A DNA stretch of 54,570 nt from Erysipelothrix sp. (GCA_012727815.1 JAAYGI010000018.1:1-54570), one strand, 5' to 3'. Shown: positions 25,447-37,035, counted from the stretch's first letter. Notes: generated by a model from the sequence alone, not told the origin. A program made the numbers and translations.

Positions 25447-26317
25447 AAGGTATATTAAAGTATTCTTCTAGTGTTTTTCCTGATTGGTATACTTGAGTTG
25501 CATCATTACCAAGGTATCTTAGATGCCAAGGTTCATACTTATATCCTGTGATATGTGTTTTACCTTCAGGATATCTGACAATAAATCCATAACGATGGGC
25601 ATTTTCACGTACCCATGTGATTTCGGGTTCAGTTGTAAGCAATGCTCCACTTAGACTTCTGAGATCAAATGTTAATCCAGTTTGATGTTCTGAGTGTCCA
25701 GGTTTCGCAGATGAGATATCAGCAGCTGCTTGTCCATGATTTTTAACATAGTTTGTATAGAGTCTATTTTGATGCTCATATGTTCTAAACCCAGCATAAT
25801 CTGATGCTACTACATAATTGAGTGATTGCATTTCCGATATTAGTTTCTTCAACATTGATGCAGCATGTGGATCTTCTCTTGTTGCAAAATTTCTGGGTAA
25901 GCCATATTTTTTATTAACTATGACATGTCCTCCAAAGTATGTTGCTGATTTAATTTCTGACTGTGGATTTTTTTCAGTATTATTAACAGTACTATTTTCT
26001 TTCTCGGTTTTTTTCTTTTCTTGTGAAAGTCTTTCTTTCTCCAAAGCTTCTTGTTCTCTTGCTAACTTCTCTTTAGCAAGAGTCTCTTCTTCAATTCTTT
26101 TGGCTTCACGTATTTCAGCTTCTTTTTTCTCTCTAAGTTCCTTTTCCTTTTGAAGACTATCCTCTTTCAATTCGATAGCCACCTTAACTTCTGATTGGTA
26201 TGCTTTCAAAGCTTCTATTTCGGCCTTGTTACTGATATAGATTGAGATTGTCAGTACACCTACAATTAAGAATACAAAAAGTATTCTTAGTTTATTTTCC
26301 TTTATTATATTTAACAT
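25445..26317 (-). CDS. D-alanyl-D-alanine carboxypeptidase (M15B, VanY/LdcB-like)
   Basis: A 290-residue membrane-anchored peptidoglycan peptidase. One N-terminal membrane helix (residues 9-29) is followed by a long charged coiled coil (about residues 35-115, repeated EKE/REK patterns) and then the M15B catalytic domain. The zinc ligands and catalytic residues are visible: SEHQTGLTFDL (His and Asp), a Glu/His pair in KYEPWHLRYLG, and GFRTYEHQNRLY upstream. It would trim the terminal D-Ala from stem peptides outside the membrane. It is monocistronic. Confidence 0.9.
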   Translation of the reverse strand: MLNIIKENKLRILFVFLIVGVLTISIYISNKAEIEALKAYQSEVKVAIELKEDSLQKEKELREKKEAEIREAKRIEEETLAKEKLAREQEALEKERLSQEKKKTEKENSTVNNTEKNPQSEIKSATYFGGHVIVNKKYGLPRNFATREDPHAASMLKKLISEMQSLNYVVASDYAGFRTYEHQNRLYTNYVKNHGQAAADISSAKPGHSEHQTGLTFDLRSLSGALLTTEPEITWVRENAHRYGFIVRYPEGKTHITGYKYEPWHLRYLGNDATQVYQSGKTLEEYFNIP

Positions 26318-26417
26318 TTTTTAGTCTTTTCCTTCATCTTTAATACCTGCCTAGTATCAAGTATACATTTAATGGGATTATCCTACAAACTATTTTTAAT
26401 AATTCCTTTAAATATGT

Positions 26418-26447
26418 AAAAAGACTCCATTTCATGAATGGAGTCTT
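26418..26447 (-). terminator. Terminator after the NlpC/P60 gene
   Basis: The 11-bp stem AAGACTCCATT / AATGGAGTCTT with a five-base loop is followed by a U run on the minus strand, beginning about 8 bases after the stop codon. Confidence 0.85.
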
Positions 26448-26454
26448 AAATTAT

Positions 26455-27798
26455 TTATGGTCTAATTCCACCTAGGAATCCTTTAACATGATTGATACTT
26501 CCAATTTCAACATTTCTTCCTGCAAAGGGAGCATGTATCATTTTTCCGCCACCAATATAAATTCCTGTATGGCCTGTGTAGACAACAATGTCTCCTGGTT
26601 GAAGTTGACTACGTGTTACACGTGCACTTCCTGAGTTCCATTGTCCACTAACACTACCTGGAATACTAATTCCAAATTGTGCATAAACATATTTTGTAAA
26701 ACCAGAACAGTCAAATCCAGTAGATGGTGTTGTACCACCTGCCTTATATTTGATTCCAAGGTACTTTCTAGCCTCAGTAACAATCGATTGTCCTTTATTA
26801 CCATTATAGATAGGAGCAGGTCTAGACTTAGTTCCTACCATTGTTATTTGGTCAACTGGTTTTTCAAGTACTTTTTCTGACAGTACTTTTGTTTCTGAAA
26901 TGATACCATTAACATATTTATGTTCTTTTGTAAGTTCTTTAATACCTGCTTTACCAGTTTGTGTTACTTTACTTACACCAACATAAGCACTTGCATCATC
27001 TGTTTTAACTTTTGAGTAATCAATTTTTTCTGTACTTGTTACTTGAACACTAGCTACAACCTCAAGTGGTACTTTAGCTAGGTCTTCTGCATTATAGTCA
27101 CTTGCAATCTTAACGTCATCCTTAAACTCAAGTGGCATGGCTGCCATGCGTTGTGTCTCATGTTCTGTTAATGCTGCTACTGCTACAGCTTCATCTGATG
27201 TATCTAACACCAATTTTGCAATATCTTTTGAATAGATCATATGAATGTTAACATCTTCTTCAACGATTTCAATTTCTTGATTAAATGTTAATGCATCCAG
27301 TGCTACTACAGATTCCATTTTTTCTAATACTTCAACTTTAATTTCCTCTAATATAGCTTCTGCTTCTTCTTTAGTTTCTAAAGCTACTGCAGCAGCTCCA
27401 TCAACCATTAAAACATTTGCAGGTTTGTAGACTGTTAGATTTGGTAAGACTTGAGCAAGTAGGGCATCAGCAGATACAACATCTTTTGTATGCTCTCTAA
27501 CCTTTACTTCTTCAATCTCATCTTTATGAAATGCACTCTCACCGTATGCTTCAAGAATCTCTACATCTATATTCGCAATTACTTCGTTGACTTGAGATTT
27601 ACTCTTTACATAACCTACGCTATTTCCATTAAGCATTAACTCATATGAGAATCCTTGTTGGTAAACAACAAATGCAAGCATGATTATAGATAAAACTGTT
27701 AATGTTACTACTTTATAGTTATAATTGAATCTTTGTAAATATTTTCTGAGTCCAAAATAAGATTTGGGACTATCTTCTGTTTTTGTATTTTTTGACAT
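26455..27798 (-). CDS. NlpC/P60 endopeptidase with G5 domain
   Basis: A 447-residue membrane-anchored peptidoglycan hydrolase. A membrane helix at about residues 30-50 (VTLTVLSIIMLAFVVY) is followed by a long extracellular stalk, a G5 domain (roughly residues 250-330, with VGVSKVTQTGKAGIKEL) and a C-terminal NlpC/P60 cysteine peptidase. The catalytic Cys is in TGFDCSGFTKYVYAQF, the His in GHTGIYIGGG and the third residue in MIHAPF. A GTG start four codons upstream is rejected because GGAGG overlaps it; GGAGG suits the ATG at 27796-27798. The upstream region carries unusual repeats (27864-27971). Confidence 0.9.
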   Translation of the reverse strand: MSKNTKTEDSPKSYFGLRKYLQRFNYNYKVVTLTVLSIIMLAFVVYQQGFSYELMLNGNSVGYVKSKSQVNEVIANIDVEILEAYGESAFHKDEIEEVKVREHTKDVVSADALLAQVLPNLTVYKPANVLMVDGAAAVALETKEEAEAILEEIKVEVLEKMESVVALDALTFNQEIEIVEEDVNIHMIYSKDIAKLVLDTSDEAVAVAALTEHETQRMAAMPLEFKDDVKIASDYNAEDLAKVPLEVVASVQVTSTEKIDYSKVKTDDASAYVGVSKVTQTGKAGIKELTKEHKYVNGIISETKVLSEKVLEKPVDQITMVGTKSRPAPIYNGNKGQSIVTEARKYLGIKYKAGGTTPSTGFDCSGFTKYVYAQFGISIPGSVSGQWNSGSARVTRSQLQPGDIVVYTGHTGIYIGGGKMIHAPFAGRNVEIGSINHVKGFLGGIRP

Positions 27799-27819
27799 AA
27801 ATACCTCCACGACTAAACA

Positions 27820-27848
27820 ACAATAACAAGTTATGACTCAATTATCAA
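27820..27848 (-). promoter_or_regulatory. Promoter of the NlpC/P60 gene
   Basis: TTGATA (27843-27848), a 17-base spacer and TATTGT (27820-27825) on the minus strand give a short leader of about 15 bases. The TGAAAT repeats lie upstream of this promoter, as expected for regulator sites. Confidence 0.55.
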
Positions 27849-27869
27849 ATATATAAAGTAAAAGTTTGG

Positions 27870-27918
27870 TGAAATAAGGCTTTTTCTAACATATAGATTT
27901 CACATATGCCTTATTTCA
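27870..27918. repeat. 11-bp inverted repeat upstream of the NlpC/P60 promoter
   Basis: TGAAATAAGGC (27870-27880) and GCCTTATTTCA (27908-27918) are perfect complements separated by 27 bases. The region also holds four ATTTCA copies (27897, 27913, 27944, 27964) in one orientation. It lies 20-70 bases upstream of the -35 box. Confidence 0.6.
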
Positions 27919-27980
27919 TGCATTTTAGGCTAATATGTCCAATATTTCACCATCTTTTAGAGAATTTCACACTTATAACG

Positions 27981-28015
27981 AAAAAGAACTCCTATCACAA
28001 TTGTGATAAGAGTCC
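27981..28015 (-). terminator. Terminator after the Ca2+ ATPase gene
   Basis: A 13-bp stem with an AATT loop and five U residues on the minus strand lies 40 bases after the stop codon. Two DNA mismatches are G-U pairs in the minus-strand RNA. Confidence 0.85.
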
Positions 28016-28054
28016 TTTAATATGATCTAATTAGTAGTTATTTAATATTAATTA

Positions 28055-30652
<2,598 letters not shown>

Positions 30653-30684
30653 ATTTTCCTCCTTAGGGAATGGGGATAAGATAT

Positions 30685-30723
30685 AAAAAGACCTTATCCA
30701 AATTTAAAATTTGAATAAAGTCT
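30685..30723 (-). terminator. Riboswitch expression-platform terminator
   Basis: A stem of about 17 bp, with G-U pairs in the minus-strand RNA, is followed by UUUUU. Its 5' arm contains the 3' strand of the aptamer closing helix (30713-30719), so aptamer and terminator cannot both form. Ligand binding would favour read-through, an ON switch. Confidence 0.8.
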
Positions 30724-30802
30724 CGATCTTTTGTACGTATTCCGGACTATTTGTCGTGCTGACGAAATTACGTTCCTATTAGGCTTCTACTCCCATTTAT
30801 TC
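30713..30802 (-). ncRNA. yybP-ykoY (Mn2+) riboswitch aptamer
   Basis: The minus-strand leader shows the family plan. The closing helix is GAATAAA with TTTATTC (30796-30802 with 30713-30719), the 5' loop is TGGGAGTAG, a small P2 hairpin is CCTAATAGG, a third helix holds CGTCA and CCGG, and the 3' junction is AGATCGAGAC. These align with the L. lactis aptamer (GGGGAGUAGC, CGUCA, ACCGG, AGCAAGACC). The downstream terminator overlaps the closing helix. The family senses Mn2+ and commonly controls Mn2+ or Ca2+ exporters including P-type ATPases. Confidence 0.8.
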
Positions 30803-30858
30803 TTATTAAGAATACAATATATACTGAGATAAGTAAAGACTTAAACCTAATCAAAAAC

Positions 30859-32616
30859 CTAGGAATCAGCAAATTGGGAGTTATATAAATCAGCATAGAA
30901 TCCATTTTGTTCAATTAATTCATCATGCTTTCCTTTTTCAATGATGTCACCATCTTTAACAACTAAGATAACATCAGCATTTCTAATGGTTGAAAGTCTG
31001 TGTGCAATAACAAAACTTGTTCTGTTCTTAGTTAGTTCTGCCATGGCTTCTTGAATCATTGCATCAAGGCGTGTATCGACTGAACTTGTTGCTTCATCTA
31101 AGATTAATATCTTAGGATCACTTAAGAGTGCACGTGCAATTGTTAAGAGTTGTTTCTCACCATTTGATACGTTTGATGATTCTTCATTAAGAACCATATT
31201 ATAGCCATCGGGTTGTGTTTTAATAAAGTGGTGAATGTTAGCACGTTTTGCTACATCGATGATTTCTGGCATGGTAGCATCACGCTTTCCATAGGCTATA
31301 TTATCTTTGATCTTACCACTAAATAACCATGTATCTTGAAGTACCATTCCAAATAGACTTCTAAGATCATCTCTTTTCATATCACGTATATCAACACCAT
31401 CAATTAAGATAGCACCTTTATCAACATCATAGAATCTCATAAGTAGGTTAATGATTGTTGTTTTACCTGCACCTGTTGGTCCAACAATGGCTGCCATTTG
31501 TCCAGGTTTGATATCAACTGATAAATCTTTTAATACCGGTACATCACTATAACCAAAGGATACATTATCAAAGGATACTGCCCCCTGATACGATTCAATT
31601 TGTACTGGATCTTTTATATCTTCTGTTTGTTCTTCTTCATCTAGGAAGTTAAAGACACGATCCATTGATGCAAAAGATGCCTGAATCGCACTTGAGAGTT
31701 GTGTCATTTGCTTTAAAGGTTGATCTACTCCCCATATATAACGGATGAACGCTTGTAGTGTACCTACACTCATTGCACCTATTAATACATTACGTGCACC
31801 AAGATAGATTGAAATAGCAATTGCACTATATGTAAGTAGTGAAACAATAGGTCCCAGTAAACCTGATATAAAGTTTGCTTTAAATGAACTTTCACTTAAG
31901 TTTTTAGAAGTCTTCTGGAAATCTTCTGTTGCTTCTTTTTGATAGTTATAAAGTTTAATTTCATTAAACCCTGTAAATTTCTCTTGAACAACACTGTTTA
32001 AATCAGCCAGTGCATCTTGTGTATCTTTAAATAAGTTTTGTGACTTACTAATAATGAATTTTGATGAAATAAGTGTTAGTGGTATTACAAAGACTGCAAT
32101 AAGCGCCATTGTAGTATTTAACACAAACATCATAATTACTGATACTGTAATTGTTAATATTGCTTGTATGATTGCTGAGAATGATTGTTGTACGGCATTT
32201 GATATTACTTCAACATCTGTTGAAATTGTACTCATTAAATCCCCTGCAGTATGTTTATCATAGTATGCAATAGGTAAACGTGACATTTTACGTTTTACAG
32301 CCATTCTTAAATCATAGGTTGCAGATTGAATTGCACCTGACAATAAATACTGAAGTACAAATCTTGCGATTGTATTGGCAGTATAGATTGAAAAAAGTGC
32401 CGCCATAATTTGTAATATTTTCGAATAATTAACGTGTTCTATAAGTCCTGCACTTTTATCTTGCACATCACTTAAGAGTTGTGTTGTTACAAAACCCTCA
32501 ACAAGAGGTGCCATTGCAACCATTGCTACTGAGAAAACAAGCATCAATGCAGCAATAATTAATTGTGTTTTATAGGGTTTTAAATAGTCCCATAATCTTC
32601 TTAATGATTTAATCAT
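30859..32616 (-). CDS. ABC exporter subunit with canonical Walker B
   Basis: A 585-residue ABC half-transporter, six membrane helices (residues 1-315) plus a C-terminal ATPase domain. Walker A is GPTGAGKTT, the signature is a modified SNGEKQLLTIARAL, and Walker B is ILILDEATSSVDT with the catalytic Glu. Together with the upstream subunit, which has Asp instead of Glu, it forms a heterodimeric multidrug-type exporter (LmrCD/BmrCD class). The frame extends 13 codons further, but GAGGAG is spaced for the ATG at 32614-32616, which overlaps the upstream stop. Regulation is by the divergent MerR gene. Confidence 0.88.
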   Translation of the reverse strand: MIKSLRRLWDYLKPYKTQLIIAALMLVFSVAMVAMAPLVEGFVTTQLLSDVQDKSAGLIEHVNYSKILQIMAALFSIYTANTIARFVLQYLLSGAIQSATYDLRMAVKRKMSRLPIAYYDKHTAGDLMSTISTDVEVISNAVQQSFSAIIQAILTITVSVIMMFVLNTTMALIAVFVIPLTLISSKFIISKSQNLFKDTQDALADLNSVVQEKFTGFNEIKLYNYQKEATEDFQKTSKNLSESSFKANFISGLLGPIVSLLTYSAIAISIYLGARNVLIGAMSVGTLQAFIRYIWGVDQPLKQMTQLSSAIQASFASMDRVFNFLDEEEQTEDIKDPVQIESYQGAVSFDNVSFGYSDVPVLKDLSVDIKPGQMAAIVGPTGAGKTTIINLLMRFYDVDKGAILIDGVDIRDMKRDDLRSLFGMVLQDTWLFSGKIKDNIAYGKRDATMPEIIDVAKRANIHHFIKTQPDGYNMVLNEESSNVSNGEKQLLTIARALLSDPKILILDEATSSVDTRLDAMIQEAMAELTKNRTSFVIAHRLSTIRNADVILVVKDGDIIEKGKHDELIEQNGFYADLYNSQFADS

Positions 32617-34345
32617 ATAAAGCCATCTCCTCTTCACTAAATTGAGAAGCTGCAATCTCTTGGTATATCACACATGTCTTCATTAATTCACTGTGTGTCC
32701 CAATTCCTACAATCTCACCTTCGTTTAATACAACGATTTTGTTTGCGTCTATAATAGAACTGATGCGTTGTGCTACGACAAAGACAATCGATTCTTTTGT
32801 AAATTGTTTTAAGTTTTTACGTATTGTAGCATCTGTCTTATAGTCTAAGGCAGAGAAACTATCATCAAATACGTATATTTCTGGTTTTCTAACCATTGCA
32901 CGAGCAATACTCATTCTTTGTTTTTGTCCGCCCGATAAGTTAGAACCACCCTCACTTAACCACTCATCGTATTGGTCTGGTTTGCTTTCTATAAATTCAC
33001 GTGCTGATGCAATATCTGCACTTTCTTTAATTTCATCGATGTCTGCAAATTTCTTTCCATAACGAATGTTGTCAGATATTGTTCCACTGAAAAGTAATGC
33101 TTTTTGTGGAATAAATCCAAAGTGATCTCTAAGTGCATAGAGGTCATATTTTCTAATATCAACACCATTAAGTAGTATTTCACCACGTGTTACATCGTAG
33201 AATCTAACCATTAAGTTAATCAATGTACTTTTACCACTTCCGGTTGAACCGATAAATGCTACAGTCTCCCCTTGTTTTGCACTCAGGCTAATATCTGTTA
33301 ATACATTTGCCTCACTATCTGGATAGTTGAATGTAACGTTTTTAAATTCTAATGATACATCCCCTTCAACATGTTTCAATCCATCTTTAGGATTTGTAAT
33401 TAAAGGTTCCATATATAGTACTTCCTCAATACGTGATGCACTTACTGCAGCACGTGGATACATAATGAATACAAATGAGAACATCAGTAATGAGAATAAA
33501 CCATGGAATTGGTATTCTAAGAATGCTACAAGTGATCCTACCTGTAATGTACCCATATCAACCATTCCACTTGCTATCCAAAATACCAGTAATACTGCCA
33601 TGTGGAAGAAGTAGAAGAAGAGTGGTTCTGTTCTTTGAATTAATCTAAAAAGCTTTTTAGATTTACTTGCATAGTCTTGGTTTGTTTCTCCGAAACGTTC
33701 TGTTTCATTGTCATCTTGTCTAAATGCTCTAATAACCCTAACACCTGTAATATTTTCACGTGTAATACGGTTTAATGAGTCTAGGTTAATTTGTTGTATC
33801 TTACTAATAACATTTGATTTCTTTCCTATTATATAGATAGTAAACAATATAAATGGAATTGAAGTAATACTGATTAATGCCAGTTGTAAGTTTGATTTAA
33901 AGATTAAGAAGAAACTTGATACCATCATGATTGGTGTTATCAAACCCATTCTTAATAACATTTGTGTAAATAGTTGTAATTGATATACATCGTTTGTAAC
34001 ACGTGTAATCATAGAAGAAACACCCAACTCATTATATTCTGAGTGTGATAATTCCTGTGACTTTTTAAACATGTCTTCTCTGATTGCTAGTGTCATGTTT
34101 GTCGCCATACGTGATGAGGTATATCCTGATAAGACACTACCAAGACCTCCGTAAATCGCTAAGGCACCCAGTGCCAGCCCCATGTTTGTTAGTAACTGAT
34201 AATCTTGATTCAAGATTCCATTGTCTATCATGATCCCTGTAATTGTTGGAATTCCCAATTCTACAATTACAAAAGAAATGATCCCAATGAAATTTAAGAA
34301 GAATAAGAATTTCTGTTCTTTTATATATTTAATAATTAATTTCAT
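32609..34345 (-). CDS. ABC exporter subunit with degenerate catalytic site
   Basis: A 578-residue ABC half-transporter and first gene of the exporter operon. It has six membrane helices in the first 310 residues, then an ATPase domain with Walker A GSTGSGKSTLI, signature [16 protein letters not shown] and Walker B IYVFDDSFSALD. The residue after the Walker B Asp is Asp rather than Glu, the hallmark of the degenerate ATP site in heterodimeric exporters. The partner overlaps its end by eight bases. The substrate is unknown, with amphiphilic drugs or antimicrobial peptides being typical. Confidence 0.88.
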   Translation of the reverse strand: MKLIIKYIKEQKFLFFLNFIGIISFVIVELGIPTITGIMIDNGILNQDYQLLTNMGLALGALAIYGGLGSVLSGYTSSRMATNMTLAIREDMFKKSQELSHSEYNELGVSSMITRVTNDVYQLQLFTQMLLRMGLITPIMMVSSFFLIFKSNLQLALISITSIPFILFTIYIIGKKSNVISKIQQINLDSLNRITRENITGVRVIRAFRQDDNETERFGETNQDYASKSKKLFRLIQRTEPLFFYFFHMAVLLVFWIASGMVDMGTLQVGSLVAFLEYQFHGLFSLLMFSFVFIMYPRAAVSASRIEEVLYMEPLITNPKDGLKHVEGDVSLEFKNVTFNYPDSEANVLTDISLSAKQGETVAFIGSTGSGKSTLINLMVRFYDVTRGEILLNGVDIRKYDLYALRDHFGFIPQKALLFSGTISDNIRYGKKFADIDEIKESADIASAREFIESKPDQYDEWLSEGGSNLSGGQKQRMSIARAMVRKPEIYVFDDSFSALDYKTDATIRKNLKQFTKESIVFVVAQRISSIIDANKIVVLNEGEIVGIGTHSELMKTCVIYQEIAASQFSEEEMALYD

Positions 34346-34379
34346 ATGTTCACCCTTTTCTAAGTTTATTACCTATGAT

Positions 34380-34410
34380 ATCATAAGGTATAAGGTTACA
34401 TTATAGTCAA
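34380..34410 (-). promoter_or_regulatory. MerR-type promoter of the ABC exporter
   Basis: On the minus strand TTGACT (34405-34410) and TATGAT (34380-34385) are separated by 19 bases, the over-long spacer typical of promoters that MerR-family proteins untwist. ACCTATGATATCATAAGGT, a near-palindrome, covers the -10 box (34371-34389). The gene for a MerR-type regulator starts 18 bases away in the other direction. Confidence 0.7.
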
Positions 34411-34427
34411 GAAGGAGGCAATAAATA

Positions 34428-35231
34428 ATGACAAATAAATTAAAAACAGGTGAATTCGCTAAATTGGTAAACATTCCAAAACATGTCTTATTTTATTATG
34501 ATGAGATTGATTTGTTTAAACCTGAGATTGTTGATGAAAATAACTACCGATATTATGCCTATACTCAATACTATCTTTTTAATGTTATTCGTTTTTTTAA
34601 GGATCTAGGGATGCCTTTAAAGTTAATCAAAGAATTTCTAGATAATAGAAGTCCTAAACTTCTAAGAGGTGTTCTTGATACACAACATGCAAAGATAACA
34701 CAAGAAATTAAAAAGTTAGAACAAGCCAAAGTATTTATTGAATATACTCAAGATATTATTGAATTCAGCTCTCAGTATCCTATACTAGAGTGTTTCTTAA
34801 TTGAAAAAGAGGATGAGTCTTTATTCATATCTGAAGAACTCCCACACGATAGCTTTGAAGGATTTGTTCAAGAGTATGCAAAATTCACCAACGCCAATGA
34901 AATTGAGTTCTCAAACTATATTGGGGTTATGACAGATATCGAAGTCTTTAAATATAGAAACACCCAACAGTACTCTCACCACTTTGTAAACAGTCTTTTT
35001 GAAGATTCATTAAAATCTAACTATATTAAAAAGAAAGGAACCTACCTTACCTACTTATATAAAGGAAGTTTTGATGATATTACAGATGCTTATCAATTAA
35101 TGATTGAATATGCTAAAGAAAACAAGTTTGAACTTGAGGGTTATTTCTATGAATTAACCTTACACAATGAAGCAATGTATGTAGATTCTTTAGATTTCTT
35201 AACAGAGATAAGCATACGTCTTAAGGATTAG
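34428..35231 (+). CDS. MerR-family transcriptional regulator
   Basis: A 267-residue protein with an N-terminal MerR helix-turn-helix ([27 protein letters not shown], shown here in part as residues 6-32), a dimerisation coiled coil near residues 75-110 and a C-terminal half (125-267) resembling a GyrI-like ligand-binding domain. AGGAGG is nine bases before the ATG. It is divergent from the ABC exporter genes and shares an 82-base intergenic region that carries a 19-bp-spaced promoter. The inferred role is to switch on the exporter upon binding a drug. Confidence 0.85.
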   Translation: MTNKLKTGEFAKLVNIPKHVLFYYDEIDLFKPEIVDENNYRYYAYTQYYLFNVIRFFKDLGMPLKLIKEFLDNRSPKLLRGVLDTQHAKITQEIKKLEQAKVFIEYTQDIIEFSSQYPILECFLIEKEDESLFISEELPHDSFEGFVQEYAKFTNANEIEFSNYIGVMTDIEVFKYRNTQQYSHHFVNSLFEDSLKSNYIKKKGTYLTYLYKGSFDDITDAYQLMIEYAKENKFELEGYFYELTLHNEAMYVDSLDFLTEISIRLKD

Positions 35232-35281
35232 GTGGCTTTTGTAAAATTATCATGAAACTTGAACTGCAAGTTAATAATATC

Positions 35282-35311
35282 TATACCATAATATTTTTCT
35301 TATGGTATAAT
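35282..35311 (+). promoter_or_regulatory. Promoter with a 10-bp dyad operator
   Basis: The perfect inverted repeat TATACCATAA / TTATGGTATA (35282-35291, 35300-35309) overlaps the -10 box TATAAT (35306-35311) of the PEPCK-like gene. The -35 region is poor. The arrangement suggests a repressor over the -10, or an activator that compensates for the -35. Confidence 0.65.
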
Positions 35312-35338
35312 AGATAGAATAACTCAAGGAGGTTTAAC

Positions 35339-37030
35339 ATGATTGAAACACTATATTTACATGGAAATACAGCCGTCATTAACTATAATGAAGGATACCC
35401 AACTAGAAATGTGAGCATTTTAAATAGTAACTCATTTAAAAAACTTATTGATGCATTTTTAGTTAATGGGAATAAATTTACAGTGAGAAGACTGCATAAG
35501 GAATTTCCTGAAGGAAATATAACACAAGAGATTTTAGATCTTGTACGTCAGATACACGTATTTGAATTAGATGAAGTAAAACATCCTTTAATTAAGGATA
35601 TCAAATTCGTTCAAAAACTTATTGAAGATGTCTATGAATATTGGAGAGAATACCAACGTTGTAGTGTTATCTACTTGGGGAGAAAATCTAAATCCGAACT
35701 TGTAAACTTTATTGATAAAGATACTGAATTTAACCGTATCATGTTATCTTTCTACCGTAACCTACAAGAAAAAGCACAGGGTAAACCAAATAAGATTTAC
35801 CGTCAATTACGTGCTGGTACAAATGCTGCCATTACATTACGTAAAAAAGAGCACAAGATTCCTAAAGCATATGACAACCTAGATGGTATTATGTTTATTG
35901 ATAGTGTACTTTTACACTCACCATTACTATTACATCCAAAAACAAACAAACGTGAAGGTCACTTCGAAGAGGTTTTTGAAAACCCGCTAAGTGATTTCAA
36001 AAGAGATAACAATAACTTCTATTGCTATCCTGCTAAAATGGGTACACAACTTGCTTATGTATACTTCCACAAAGACTTTGTCTTCTCAGGAATATCACTG
36101 GCTAACCTATTTGAGCCTGCTACAACAGAAGACATCGCAACACGCGAACCAGATATCCTAGTAGCATTTGGTGTTAAAGACGGAAAAGATGACATGGTGT
36201 TTTACAATGACAAAGAAAATGATGTTGTTGTTGCTAAGATTTCATATCAAGATAAAATTGAATACTTTGGTTATATGAAAAAGATTATGCTAACTGCATA
36301 TAACGTTTCTATGATGGCTAAAGGTAATCTACCAATCCATGGTGCTATGGTTAACATTAGTTTAACAAATGGTAAAAAACATGGTGTTGTATTCATGGGA
36401 GACAGTGGTGCTGGTAAATCAGAGATTATTGAAGAAATCTCAAACCTAGGTGGAGATACCATCGAGGATATCGAAGTAATCTTCGATGACATGGGTGCAT
36501 TCAGAATTAATGATGAAGGTGAAGTTGTTGCTCAAGGTACAGAGATTGGTGCATTTGTTAGGTTAGATGACCTCGATAGAGCCCTACCTTACCAAGCAAT
36601 GGATCGCAGTATCTTTATGAATCCTGAATCCACAACCAATGCACGTGTTATTATCCCTATTACAGATTTTGAAACAGTACAAAGTGATCACAAAGTGGAT
36701 TACTTCCTATACGCTAATAACTACGATGCTGAAATCGGTGTTAAATTATTTGATTCTGTTGAAGAGAGTAAAGCAACATTTGTTGAAGGTAAACGTATGG
36801 CTAAAGGAACAACTCATGAATTTGGATTAACATACTCATTCTTTGCAAATCCATTCGGTCCTTTACAACAAGAAGAAGTTTGTCTTCCTCTAATTGATAA
36901 ATATTGGGACGCAATGAAAAAATCAAATGTTCAAATTGGTGAAGTATACACCAACTTGGGTGTTGAGAATAGAACAGAGCAAAGTCTTAAAGATTCCGCT
37001 CAAAGTGTTTTAGACCTCATCGAAAAATAG
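35339..37030 (+). CDS. Divergent PEP carboxykinase-like ATP-dependent protein
   Basis: A 563-residue protein. Its C-terminal half matches the ATP-type PEP carboxykinase core: FGYMKKIMLTAYN (310-322, equivalent to the active-site Lys pair region), LPIHGAMVNI (331-340, with a His at the metal position), P-loop GDSGAGKSE (354-362), the kinase-2 Asp pair in EVIFDDMG (379-386) and NARVIIPI (434-441). The N-terminal 300 residues do not look like PEPCK; in particular the arginine that binds oxaloacetate is not evident. P-loop and kinase-2 also resemble HPr kinase, a related fold. It may be a PEPCK with an altered N-lobe or a kinase of another substrate. AAGGAGG precedes the ATG. It is monocistronic with a dyad operator. 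Confidence 0.7.
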   Translation: MIETLYLHGNTAVINYNEGYPTRNVSILNSNSFKKLIDAFLVNGNKFTVRRLHKEFPEGNITQEILDLVRQIHVFELDEVKHPLIKDIKFVQKLIEDVYEYWREYQRCSVIYLGRKSKSELVNFIDKDTEFNRIMLSFYRNLQEKAQGKPNKIYRQLRAGTNAAITLRKKEHKIPKAYDNLDGIMFIDSVLLHSPLLLHPKTNKREGHFEEVFENPLSDFKRDNNNFYCYPAKMGTQLAYVYFHKDFVFSGISLANLFEPATTEDIATREPDILVAFGVKDGKDDMVFYNDKENDVVVAKISYQDKIEYFGYMKKIMLTAYNVSMMAKGNLPIHGAMVNISLTNGKKHGVVFMGDSGAGKSEIIEEISNLGGDTIEDIEVIFDDMGAFRINDEGEVVAQGTEIGAFVRLDDLDRALPYQAMDRSIFMNPESTTNARVIIPITDFETVQSDHKVDYFLYANNYDAEIGVKLFDSVEESKATFVEGKRMAKGTTHEFGLTYSFFANPFGPLQQEEVCLPLIDKYWDAMKKSNVQIGEVYTNLGVENRTEQSLKDSAQSVLDLIEK

Positions 37031-37035
37031 TATAC

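Noticed and set aside
27799-28054. c-di-AMP (ydaO) riboswitch before the NlpC/P60 gene
   Set aside because: This riboswitch often precedes such hydrolases, but none of its conserved sequence blocks is present, and the likely promoter leaves only about 15 bases of leader.
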